NCBI GenBank assembly: GCA_041656175.1
Contig: JBBAEA010000103.1
Coordinates: 1-12,548 of the forward strand
DNA from: JBBAEA01 sp041656175
Lineage (GTDB): Bacteria > Myxococcota_A > Bradymonadia > UBA4248
Direction of reading: 5' to 3'
DNA length: 12,548 nucleotides
Shown: piece after piece, positions 7,111-12,548 of the stretch
How positions within the stretch are numbered: position 1 is the first letter of the stretch
How the letters are laid out: the number at the start of each line of letters is the position of its first letter
Program-made: the position numbers and the translations under genes
Notes under the pieces: model-generated
Database searches by the model: none
Told to the model about the DNA's origin: nothing
Seen by the model: the letters and a program-made list of their open reading frames with translations, nothing else

Positions 7111-7127
7111 CTGCTTTCTTTTTAGTG

Positions 7128-7265
7128 CCACAGCCGTCCAGGCTGTGGCCGCTTCGCGCGCGGCCTCAGCCGCGACCAATCGCTGACATCCGTGTCGCGA
7201 TTGAAGAGAGGGGGGTGCGGGGGGAAGCTTTTTTCTTTTGCAAAAAGAAAAAAGCTTCCCCCCGC
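7128..7265. other. Cluster of four consecutive hairpins
   Basis: The stems are CCACAGCC/GGCTGTGG (7128-7135/7141-7148), GGCCGC/GCGGCC (7147-7152/7160-7165), CAATCGC-t-GACA/TGTC-GCGATTG (7177-7188/7193-7203), and a perfect 23-bp stem from GCGGGGGGAAGC onwards (7217-7239/7243-7265) with a 3-base GCA loop. The block lies between cls and the terminator of the PKD gene. It could be a structured RNA, a repeat remnant or a back-up terminator. No reading frame with family features covers it. Confidence 0.55.
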
Positions 7266-7280
7266 GCAAAGCTCTCAACT

Positions 7281-7311
7281 AAAAAAATGCGGTAATGTTT
7301 CCAGTACCGCA
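7281..7311 (-). terminator. Intrinsic terminator of the PKD-domain gene
   Basis: On the minus strand, TGCGGTA (7305-7311), a 10-base loop and TACCGCA (7288-7294) are followed by seven T (7281-7287). It lies 26 bp past the stop codon of the gene at 7338-8483, in the right orientation. Confidence 0.82.
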
Positions 7312-7337
7312 CAATTTATTCGATTAATAACAAGCCA

Positions 7338-8483
7338 CTAGCTCTCGAAAACATCGACAACTTCAGTGTTGGTCCAAGTGCACTCGCAGTCATCACCCGA
7401 CTTTGTGCGCAAAAGCGTCCAGGTGTAGTCGCCTAAATCGCCACTACAGCTCGCACGCGTCTTCATTTTGCCTTCACCGCCGTTGTCGAGCGATTTCGAC
7501 GTGGTCGTGGCGCATTTGGGACCGCTAATTTGCGCAGAAATTTTGCAAGTACAACCTGGCGTACTGACGATATTAGAGGAAATTTCTAAATAAATTTTGG
7601 AGCAATTGAAGGTTTTACTGATGGTACCGCTTACATTGGGCGCTGAAGACGTCGAGTTTTTGACATCCTCGATGCTTCGCCTATCGGAAGGTCGTATTTT
7701 CCCCTCTGGACGGCACACGTTGATACTCCGCTTCGCTACCGCTGCCCTCCCTTCATTGTCAATAACCGTTAGCGTAGCTTCGTACTCGCCTGCTTCCTTG
7801 TATGCATGACTTACTCTCTTACCCTCGGCCTGGTTACCATCGCCGAATTCCCACTTAAAGCTCTCTAACTTGGCGCCACCTTTAGCAGCAGAGCCTGAAG
7901 CGTTGAAGTCTAGCTTACCGTTGACCTTCGCTTCGCCGATATCGCGTCCAGCTACCACTTTGGGTGCCATGGGGTCATCGAATTTTACCGCAGCTTCTGC
8001 TGGCGCGGGCGGCTCTTGGGGCGTTGGCGCTACTTGAGCAACCTCGACACTCCCAACTTCAACGGGTTCGTCACTGGGATCTTGCTCCTGCGGAGCAGCT
8101 TCATTCTCGGCGGCTACGGCTTCGACGTCCACAACGTCCGCTTCTTCTTCCACAACGGCATCAGCCTCCGCATCTGCCGCTTTAGCGTCTACTGCTTGCG
8201 CGTCCTCGCCTACCAACGCTACTTCTTCTTGTTGCTTTGCAACGATTTGCGCATCGGCGATCGCTTGCTGTGCCGCAGCTTGGTCTGTTACTGCTACTTC
8301 TTCGACCCCTCCTTGCTGCGTCTTTTCGCTGAGCCAGTTACTAACAACAAATAACACCAAACCAGCCAAGCCTATAAACAAAAATATAAATACGTTTTTG
8401 TTGTCCTTACGGATGATTTGGTAAATGAGGGCGACTACGCCTAATAAAAAAGCCGCTATGGCAATGTAAGATATTACAGACAC
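7338..8483 (-). CDS. Membrane-anchored PKD-domain protein with Cys-rich C-terminal region
   Basis: A 381-residue protein of unknown function. Visible parts: two hydrophobic segments (about 5-24 and 31-50) joined by a short basic loop (RKDNK); a long Ala/Glu/Asp/Val/Gln-rich acidic linker (about 58-165) ending in a Pro-rich stretch; one PKD-like domain (about 180-256) with FKWEFGDG (209-216) and VSHAYKEAGEYEATLTVID (224-242). The final 125 residues hold eight Cys (257, 294, 311, 313, 324, 346, 366, 368), including two CxC pairs. PKD domains are usually extracytoplasmic interaction modules, so the C-terminal part is probably outside the cytoplasm; two TM segments would then place the N-terminus outside too. 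The start is GTG at 8483, supported by AGAGAGG 6 bp upstream. It has its own promoter and terminator, so it is monocistronic. Confidence 0.85.
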   Translation of the reverse strand: MSVISYIAIAAFLLGVVALIYQIIRKDNKNVFIFLFIGLAGLVLFVVSNWLSEKTQQGGVEEVAVTDQAAAQQAIADAQIVAKQQEEVALVGEDAQAVDAKAADAEADAVVEEEADVVDVEAVAAENEAAPQEQDPSDEPVEVGSVEVAQVAPTPQEPPAPAEAAVKFDDPMAPKVVAGRDIGEAKVNGKLDFNASGSAAKGGAKLESFKWEFGDGNQAEGKRVSHAYKEAGEYEATLTVIDNEGRAAVAKRSINVCRPEGKIRPSDRRSIEDVKNSTSSAPNVSGTISKTFNCSKIYLEISSNIVSTPGCTCKISAQISGPKCATTTSKSLDNGGEGKMKTRASCSGDLGDYTWTLLRTKSGDDCECTWTNTEVVDVFES

Positions 8484-8511
8484 GATATGCCTCTCTTGGT
8501 AACAGGGTCAA

Positions 8512-8532
8512 AGGCTTACAAAAACTAAGCCT
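8512..8532 (-). promoter_or_regulatory. Hairpin in the 5' leader of the PKD-domain gene
   Basis: AGGCTTA (8512-8518) and TAAGCCT (8526-8532) form a 7-bp stem with a 7-base loop, between the predicted promoter and the ribosome site. It could be an RNA stem or an operator. There is no T-tract. Confidence 0.4.
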
Positions 8533-8546
8533 AGTCAACTTAACAT

Positions 8547-8575
8547 ATTCTACAATGATTAACGACAAGCGACAA
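8547..8575 (-). promoter_or_regulatory. Sigma70-like promoter of the PKD-domain gene
   Basis: The minus strand reads TTGTCG (8570-8575), 17 bp, TAGAAT (8547-8552), close to the TTGACA/TATAAT consensus at ideal spacing. The predicted transcript would start near 8540, giving a leader of about 57 nt. A second TTGTCG at 8563-8568 forms a direct repeat with the first. Confidence 0.5.
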
Positions 8576-8699
8576 GCGTAGAGCCAAGCTAAAAGTATCG
8601 CCGAACGCAAAAAAAGATTTCGCATAGAGCAAACTTGCCAACAAAAGCTCCATTTTTGCTTATGCAAACTCTGAGAAATTCATTATGCTTGTTTTTTTC

Positions 8700-8725
8700 T
8701 TTTGTGGGGGAAGTCTCCCCCTACG
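8700..8725 (-). repeat. R2 element end fragment, copy C
   Basis: TTTTGTGGGGGAAGTCTCCC and the following CCTACG match the right end of R2 copies A and B in reverse orientation, differing by about one base in 26. Similarity stops after CTACG, so the inner stem is lost. The T-rich bases before it also resemble the flank of copy A. Confidence 0.6.
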
Positions 8726-8754
8726 CGCGGGCTTCCTCGCCAAATTCACAATTC

Positions 8755-8810
8755 GCGCAAAATTTTGTGCAATGTTTCGACTATTCGTCGAACCATCGCA
8801 CAAAATGCGC
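8755..8810. other. Long imperfect hairpin upstream of trxB
   Basis: Paired blocks from outside in: GCGC (8755-8758/8807-8810), TTTTGTGC/GCACAAAA (8763-8770/8798-8805), ATG/CAT (8772-8774/8794-8796) and TTCGAC/GTCGAA (8776-8781/8787-8792) around a TATTC loop. About 21 pairs in 56 bases. It abuts the R2 fragment and may be part of a composite repeat. No gene was found in 8533-9006, and no clear trxB promoter either. Confidence 0.5.
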
Positions 8811-9006
8811 TCATTGTGGGTTTGTCTCGGCGATCCCGCGCTACCCCCTCGACGACGTTGCGCTTGCTCTCGGTGGAGTGCAGCATAAAATATAAAATTT
8901 AAATTCATTGATCTCGCTAAACTTTTCAATTTTAGTGTTTATCACTTTAGGCGTTGGCCGCCGATTGTGGGCGGATTTGTTTGTTTTAGAGTTTTGGAGA
9001 ATGTCA

Positions 9007-9954
9007 ATGACGGAAACGATACACGAAACCGTAGTCATAGGGAGTGGGCCTGCGGGCTATACGGCAGCTATATATTTAGCGCGCTCAAACATAATGCCCT
9101 TAATTTTGGAGGGGCCAGTGCCTGGCGGGCAGCTAACCATAACAACGGACGTCGAGAACTACCCAGGCTTCGTCGATGGGATTTTAGGCCCAGATCTCAT
9201 GGAGCGAATGCGAGATCAGGCCAAGCGTTTGGGCGCTACGATTATGTCCGCTACGGCTATATCGCTGCGAAACAACGCGGCTCCCTTCGAGTTAGAAATA
9301 GAGGACAACCTAGGGCGCGCTGGGCTTATCAAGGCAAAGACGCTAATCGTTGCAACGGGTGCATCGGCGCGCTTTTTGGGGCTGCCAAAGGAGCAGGAAC
9401 TCATGGGTTACGGTGTTAGCGCATGCGCAACCTGCGATGCGGCGTTCTACCGCGATAAACACGTTGCAGTGATGGGCGGCGGCGACACGGCGATGGAAGA
9501 AGCGATTTTCTTGACGCGTTTTGCAAAGCGCGTAACGCTCATACATAGGCGCGAGGGCTTTAGAGCAGCGCAGGTGATGGTCGATAAGGCGCGAGCCAAC
9601 GCCAAAATCGATTGGAAACTCAACTATATTGTTGTCGATATGCAGGGAACGGCCAAAACAGGCTTGGAGTCGCTAACGCTTGAGAACACGCTCACAAAGG
9701 AGCGGGAGCAGTTCGACTGCGACGGGCTTTTCGTGGCTATCGGACATACGCCAAATACGGAGTTTTTAGGCGACAAAATTGCGAAAAGTGAATCGGGTTA
9801 TATCCTAACAAGTCATGACACGACGACGAACATTCCAGGCGTTTTTGCCTGCGGCGACGTCGCGGACCAAGTTTATCGACAGGCAGTTTTAGCGGCAGGA
9901 CGAGGATGCATGGCGGCGATCGACTGTAAGAACTATTTGGAAAACTTGGGTTAA
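9007..9954 (+). CDS. trxB: Thioredoxin reductase (NADPH, FAD-dependent)
   Basis: TrxB passes electrons from NADPH through FAD and a redox disulfide to thioredoxin in the cytoplasm. The 315-residue length is normal for the low-molecular-weight bacterial form. Visible features: FAD-binding GSGPAGYTAAIYLARS (12-27), redox centre C140-A-T-C143, NADPH-binding MGGGDTAMEEA (156-166), the NADPH-phosphate motif HRREGFRA (180-187), and the C-terminal FAD motif GVFACGDVADQVYRQAVLAAG. The ATG at 9007 fits GGAG at 8996-8999 (7-bp gap) better than the ATG at 9001, which is only two codons longer; the in-frame start at 8908 adds residues foreign to the family. No thioredoxin gene lies next to it. It appears monocistronic. 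Confidence 0.96.
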   Translation: MTETIHETVVIGSGPAGYTAAIYLARSNIMPLILEGPVPGGQLTITTDVENYPGFVDGILGPDLMERMRDQAKRLGATIMSATAISLRNNAAPFELEIEDNLGRAGLIKAKTLIVATGASARFLGLPKEQELMGYGVSACATCDAAFYRDKHVAVMGGGDTAMEEAIFLTRFAKRVTLIHRREGFRAAQVMVDKARANAKIDWKLNYIVVDMQGTAKTGLESLTLENTLTKEREQFDCDGLFVAIGHTPNTEFLGDKIAKSESGYILTSHDTTTNIPGVFACGDVADQVYRQAVLAAGRGCMAAIDCKNYLENLG

Positions 9955-9974
9955 ATAAAGGGATGCGCAGAACT

Positions 9975-9995
9975 ACAGGGGGCTGGCGCCCCTGT
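9975..9995. terminator. GC-rich stem-loop after trxB (possible terminator or REP-like)
   Basis: ACAGGGG (9975-9981) pairs with CCCCTGT (9989-9995) around a 7-base loop, 20 bp after the trxB stop. No T-tract follows, so it is a weak intrinsic terminator at best. Its ACAGGGG...CCCCTGTAC outline also resembles the REP-like palindromes at 281-365. Confidence 0.35.
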
Positions 9996-10016
9996 ACGCT
10001 ATTATGTCTGTAACAC

Positions 10017-10277
10017 ATTGATTTTATTGACTTTATTTTAAACGCGTTTGCTTATTCCTAGTTTTTGCTAACGGTTTTTGACTCCCTGTCCAGTGTTCAG
10101 AGTTCCCCCTAAACAGCGCTACATACGTTCCTTGCAAACGTAATGCACATCCATTATGAGTGATTTACAGTAACAGTAGGGATGCGCTTACTGTTCGTTT
10201 GTGTGTCTGGCGAACTTTCCCCCTTGACGTAGGCGCTGCGTTTACTGCTTTAAGGTATTTTGTTATAGGAGAAAATG
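10017..10277. other. Intergenic stretch upstream of the lipoprotein gene
   Basis: ATTGATTTTATTG (10017-10029), followed by CTTTATTTT, recurs at 12240-12252 with similar flanks. A 7-bp inverted repeat AACAGTA/TACTGTT lies at 10172-10178/10189-10195 and could be an operator. TTGACG at 10224-10229 is a good -35, but the matching -10 (GCTTTA, 10247-10252) is poor. No gene was recognised. Confidence 0.35.
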
Positions 10278-11060
10278 ATGAGGAAGAGTTTGTTTTTTAT
10301 GATGTTTTTAGCTCTTTGTTCAACGCTTCTGCTTCTAGCTTGCGACGATGGCTCTAAAGATGAGTTTGAACCGCGTGTGCGAGCCTTAGAAGGAGTGCAA
10401 AAAAAAGGCTGTTTTATTAGCCTTGTCACCTCCGAATGCAAAGACAACAACGTTACCATGTACAAGGTGAAGTGTAGCGGCGAATCCGTTGGCGGGGAGA
10501 TCGACTGTCCCGCGGGAAACAAATGTATCAGCGTTAGCGAGTTTCACGGTGATGTTTCCTACTGTGTAGCCGAAAACGCCAATCCAGAGTGCGTCATCTC
10601 TAGTTGTGATGCAAAATCAAACCTTAAATTAAAGGAATGCAACAACGGCAAGTGGGAAGAGAAATACTGCTCGGCCAACGAGGTATGTCGCGCTGTGGGC
10701 AAAGAAATCGACGGTTCTGATATGACAGCTCGATGTACGCCGAACCCAGACTTAAATGGGATGGATCCCTGTGTAAAAGCAGGCTACGCACGGCTGCAAG
10801 CAACAAAATGTGCCAAAAATAACGAGTATGCCGTAATGACCTGTGGAGACGGCTATATGTTAACAGAAAGTTGCCATGGCGAGTATTGTGAAGGCGTGAA
10901 TGTAAAACAGAAGCTCTTGGCTTTTGCGGAAAATATTGAAGATACGAAGAAAAAAAGTTTGCTTACGGCCACTGCTTTACGTTTCTCAGATGAAGAACTA
11001 CACGGGTGTAAACTCAATACGAGGATCGACGAGCTACTTACCTTGTTCGCACAAGAATAA
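10278..11060 (+). CDS. Cys-rich lipoprotein with three repeated Cys modules
   Basis: Function unknown. The precursor has a basic start, a hydrophobic segment and a lipobox LLAC, with the lipidated Cys at residue 22 (numbering from the 10278 ATG) followed by DDGSKDE; Asp after the Cys favours inner-membrane retention in enterobacteria, though rules differ elsewhere. The mature part has three degenerate modules of pattern C-x(4-12)-C-x(10-11)-C-x(9-10)-C-x(4-5)-C, starting near residues 45, 105 and 165; modules 1 and 2 add a sixth Cys. These spacings suggest disulfide-bonded extracytoplasmic domains. The last 55 residues are Lys/Leu-rich with one Cys. AGGAG (10267-10271) fits the ATG at 10278 (6 bp) better than the one at 10275. 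The kinase gene starts 1 bp after the stop. Confidence 0.85.
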   Translation: MRKSLFFMMFLALCSTLLLLACDDGSKDEFEPRVRALEGVQKKGCFISLVTSECKDNNVTMYKVKCSGESVGGEIDCPAGNKCISVSEFHGDVSYCVAENANPECVISSCDAKSNLKLKECNNGKWEEKYCSANEVCRAVGKEIDGSDMTARCTPNPDLNGMDPCVKAGYARLQATKCAKNNEYAVMTCGDGYMLTESCHGEYCEGVNVKQKLLAFAENIEDTKKKSLLTATALRFSDEELHGCKLNTRIDELLTLFAQE

Positions 11061-11061
11061 A

Positions 11062-11919
11062 ATGCTGAAAATTGCCGCTATCGGCGAAGTTCTTTGGGAT
11101 CTTTTTACAGATACCAAAACGCTTGGCGGTGCTCCAGCAAACTTTGCTCACCACTGCATGCGCCTTGGTTATAAGGCGCATTTACTTTCGGCTGTTGGCC
11201 GGGACGTGCTAGGCGAGGAGGCGCTTGCGGAGCTATCGCAATACGGCTTAGCCAAAAATATACAAAAAAATGCTCAACCCACAGGTAGCGTAGAAGTACA
11301 GCTAGAATTCGCGGGGGATGCCACTTACCACTTTCGCCCCAATAGCGCCTGGGATAATTTAGTAACGACCTCACAGTGGCGCGAGATCGCTACAAACTCG
11401 GCGTTACTCTACTTTGGAAGCCTAGCGCAACGAAGTACAAAATCGCGCAAATGTATACGCGAAATCATTGAAGTTGCTAGCAGTAATCCGAATAATATTC
11501 GGTTTTTCGACGTCAACTTACGTCAAAACTTTTACGATCTCGCGCTAATAACGCAATCGCTTCGGTCTGCAAATATTGTCAAACTCAATGACGAAGAATT
11601 CCGCGTTTTGCAAAACTTACTGCAGTTACCTAGCGATCGCGATTTAGCGCTTGAAGCACTGATACGCAAATTTGAGCTTGAACTCATCCTTCTTACTAGC
11701 GACAGCGCGGGAAGCTTTGCATTCACCAAAGAAGGGCTGTGTTATTTTGCCAAAGCCGTCGAAGTCGAAGTCGTCGACAGCGTGGGAGCAGGCGATGCTT
11801 ACGCGGCGGCTTTTGTTTGTTCGCGACTTGATGGCTTAAGCATCATTGCGGCTATGGAGCGCGCAAGCGCGTATGCTGCGAAAATTTGTCAGCAAAAAGG
11901 CGCGTTTGTAAAATATTGA
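11062..11919 (+). CDS. PfkB-family carbohydrate kinase (fructokinase-like)
   Basis: A ribokinase/PfkB-fold sugar kinase that would transfer phosphate from ATP to a sugar hydroxyl in the cytoplasm. The 285-residue protein carries the N-terminal substrate signature GGAPANFAHHCMRLG (22-36), FDVNLRQNFY (149-158) and the C-terminal PfkB signature DSVGAGDAYAAAFV (239-252), with D245 as the predicted catalytic base in the GAGD anion hole. The opening IGEVLWDLF resembles fructokinase-like members, but the substrate cannot be read from sequence. The ATG at 11062 is 1 bp after the lipoprotein stop with no clear ribosome site, which points to translational coupling. An in-frame start at 10924 would add 46 residues inside the lipoprotein gene that do not match the family. 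No sugar transporter or regulator is nearby. Confidence 0.9.
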   Translation: MLKIAAIGEVLWDLFTDTKTLGGAPANFAHHCMRLGYKAHLLSAVGRDVLGEEALAELSQYGLAKNIQKNAQPTGSVEVQLEFAGDATYHFRPNSAWDNLVTTSQWREIATNSALLYFGSLAQRSTKSRKCIREIIEVASSNPNNIRFFDVNLRQNFYDLALITQSLRSANIVKLNDEEFRVLQNLLQLPSDRDLALEALIRKFELELILLTSDSAGSFAFTKEGLCYFAKAVEVEVVDSVGAGDAYAAAFVCSRLDGLSIIAAMERASAYAAKICQQKGAFVKY

Positions 11920-11960
11920 TCTTTGCACACGGGGAAACCCACATCCCCCAAAAAGCAGTC

Positions 11961-11980
11961 TTTTAAGGAAACTCTGATTT
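11961..11980 (-). repeat. Short dispersed TCAGAG motif after the kinase gene
   Basis: The minus strand reads AAATCAGAGTTTCCTTAAAA, matching the 5' edge of R1. Just before it, GATCTTTGCACACGG (11919-11933) resembles the other R1 end (GAGACCTTTGCACGG), and AAAGCAGTCTTTTAAG (11953-11968) is shared with copy 2. This looks like scrambled R1 fragments. Confidence 0.45.
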
Positions 11981-11983
11981 ATT

Positions 11984-12194
11984 TTTGGAGCTCCGCCCCA
12001 AGCCCCGCTAAGGGGTCGAAACGAGTAAAACTAAGTGTTTTACGAGTTGATGACCCGCTTTCGCAGTGAGCATGACCAAGCCAAGCTCGCTTGAGCTTGT
12101 GACATGCGAACAAGAAAAAAACCGTAGGTTTTTCATGAGACTAGATTTGCGCAATCGAACGCAAGCCTGCGTGAGTGCAGCGCAAATCGTAGTC
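11984..12194. other. Hairpin-rich block, possible structured RNA
   Basis: Stems in order: a palindromic GGAGCTCC then CCCC/GGGG (about 11987-12015); GTAAAAC/GTTTTAC (12025-12031/12037-12043); CAAGCTC/GAGCTTG (12082-12088/12093-12099) with an outer GCATG/CATGC; AAAAACC/GGTTTTT (12117-12123/12127-12133); and a 14-bp stem GACTA-GATTTGCGC (12139-12152) with GCGCAAATC-g-TAGTC (12180-12194), which encloses ACGCA/TGCGT. No reading frame of note covers it. Confidence 0.5.
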
Positions 12195-12239
12195 GGAATT
12201 GAGGAACTGAGTCCTTAGAACCCTTCCTCTGTGCAACGT

Positions 12240-12270
12240 ATTGATTTTATTGGCTTTTATTTTGAAGACT
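12240..12270. repeat. AT-rich short repeat
   Basis: ATTGATTTTATTGGCTTTTA and the following TTTTGAA match 10017-10041 with few changes, and the few bases upstream are also similar. Both follow a hairpin region downstream of a plus-strand gene. Its meaning is unknown. Confidence 0.4.
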
Positions 12271-12320
12271 CACCTGAATTTCTTAACTTTCATTAGCTCT
12301 TTTTATGACTAACTTTGCAT

Positions 12321-12548
12321 TAATCAGAGCATCCTTAAGTAATTTTCGAATAAAATGTCATGCTATCTTATACATGCTATCTTATACATGCTATCTTATA
12401 CATGCTATCTTATACATGCTATCTTATACATGCTATCTTATACATGCTATCTTATACATGTCATATTTAATTAGCATTATTAACTTATACATCTCTACAA
12501 AATGTTTCATTTTGTTTAAAACTGTATCGGATTTGTAACATTAAATTC
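12321..12548 (+). repeat. R1 dispersed AT-rich element, copy 3 (cut by window end)
   Basis: It starts with the TCAGAG motif (12321-12339), then TTTTCGAATAAAATGTCA, a 14-bp tandem array, TCTCTACAAAATG, TTTTGTTTAAAACTGTATCG and ATTAAATTC at the window edge. With the array collapsed to one unit it aligns with copy 2 at almost equal spacing. The expected CCGTGCAAAGGTCTC end lies outside the window. Confidence 0.8.
12359..12460 (+). repeat. 14-bp tandem repeat array (7 exact units plus CATG)
   Basis: The unit CATGCTATCTTATA repeats seven times without a mismatch (12359-12456), then a partial CATG. R1 copies 1 and 2 have a single diverged unit at the same place, so the array grew inside the element. 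The 77-codon frame across it gives a hydrophobic 14-residue periodicity that comes from the repeat itself. Confidence 0.95.

Noticed and set aside
7006..7278. 90-codon minus-strand frame between cls and the PKD gene
   Set aside because: It runs through R1 copy 2 and the hairpin cluster; composition follows the hairpins and no start signal was seen.
8635..8929. Overlapping small frames on both strands upstream of trxB
   Set aside because: They cover the R2 fragment and the long hairpin, which explain the sequence; no family features or ribosome sites.
10924..11061. Longer PfkB kinase starting inside the lipoprotein gene
   Set aside because: The extra 46 residues are basic and unlike the family; the ATG at 11062 begins the conserved fold.
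11984..12194. tRNA or known structural RNA in the hairpin-rich block
   Set aside because: No cloverleaf with a 7-bp acceptor stem and T-loop GTTCRAN motif could be made, and no known RNA family was recognised.
12359..12460. Possible CRISPR array
   Set aside because: The 14-bp units are contiguous with no spacers, and no cas genes are present.
12305..12538. 77-codon frame with a periodic hydrophobic peptide
   Set aside because: It lies wholly inside R1 copy 3; its 14-residue period simply reflects three frames of the 14-bp tandem unit, and there is no ribosome site.

Overview
The window looks like ordinary bacterial chromosome: compact, mostly housekeeping genes separated by long intergenic stretches packed with several families of short dispersed repeats and hairpins. 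The FtsQ/FtsA sequences, the XPB-like helicase and a Cys-rich lipoprotein fit a deltaproteobacterial-type lineage (Myxococcota, Bradymonadota or relatives). That placement is a low-confidence inference from family style, with no marker gene behind it. No phage, transposase, CRISPR array, rRNA or tRNA was recognised.

Layout. 1-647: repeats only (an AT-rich element called R1 here, two REP-like palindromes, a GC-rich palindromic element called R2). 648-2748, minus strand: ftsQ then ftsA, overlapping by 20 bp, with no ftsZ after them and no mur/ddl genes before them. 2749-3339: intergenic, with a 12-bp inverted-repeat pair, a second R2 copy, and a hairpin leader ending in a terminator-like stem. 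3340-5328, plus strand: thpR (RNA 2',3'-cyclic phosphodiesterase) and an XPB/SSL2-type helicase 6 bp apart, probably an operon. 5505-6941, minus strand: cardiolipin synthase from a TTG start that sits 9 bp from an inverted R1 copy. 7111-7337: a run of strong hairpins and the intrinsic terminator of the next gene. 7338-8483, minus strand: a two-TM protein with an acidic linker, a PKD domain and a Cys-rich tail, starting at GTG behind a good promoter. 8533-9006: mixed repeats. 9007-9954, plus strand: trxB. 10278-11060 and 11062-11919, plus strand: a three-module Cys-rich lipoprotein and a PfkB-family sugar kinase separated by 1 bp. 11920-12548: a hairpin-rich stretch of about 210 bp, then a third R1 copy in which a 14-bp unit has expanded to seven copies.

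Functionally the genes cover division (FtsQ anchors the divisome, FtsA tethers FtsZ), RNA-end/nucleic-acid processing (ThpR, XPB-like helicase), membrane lipid synthesis (Cls), thiol redox (TrxB) and sugar phosphorylation. The two envelope proteins of unknown function are the least characterised genes. The most unusual signals are non-coding: R1 brackets the window and may supply the cls promoter, two R2 copies show compensatory base-pair changes, and two hairpin-rich blocks could be structured RNAs.
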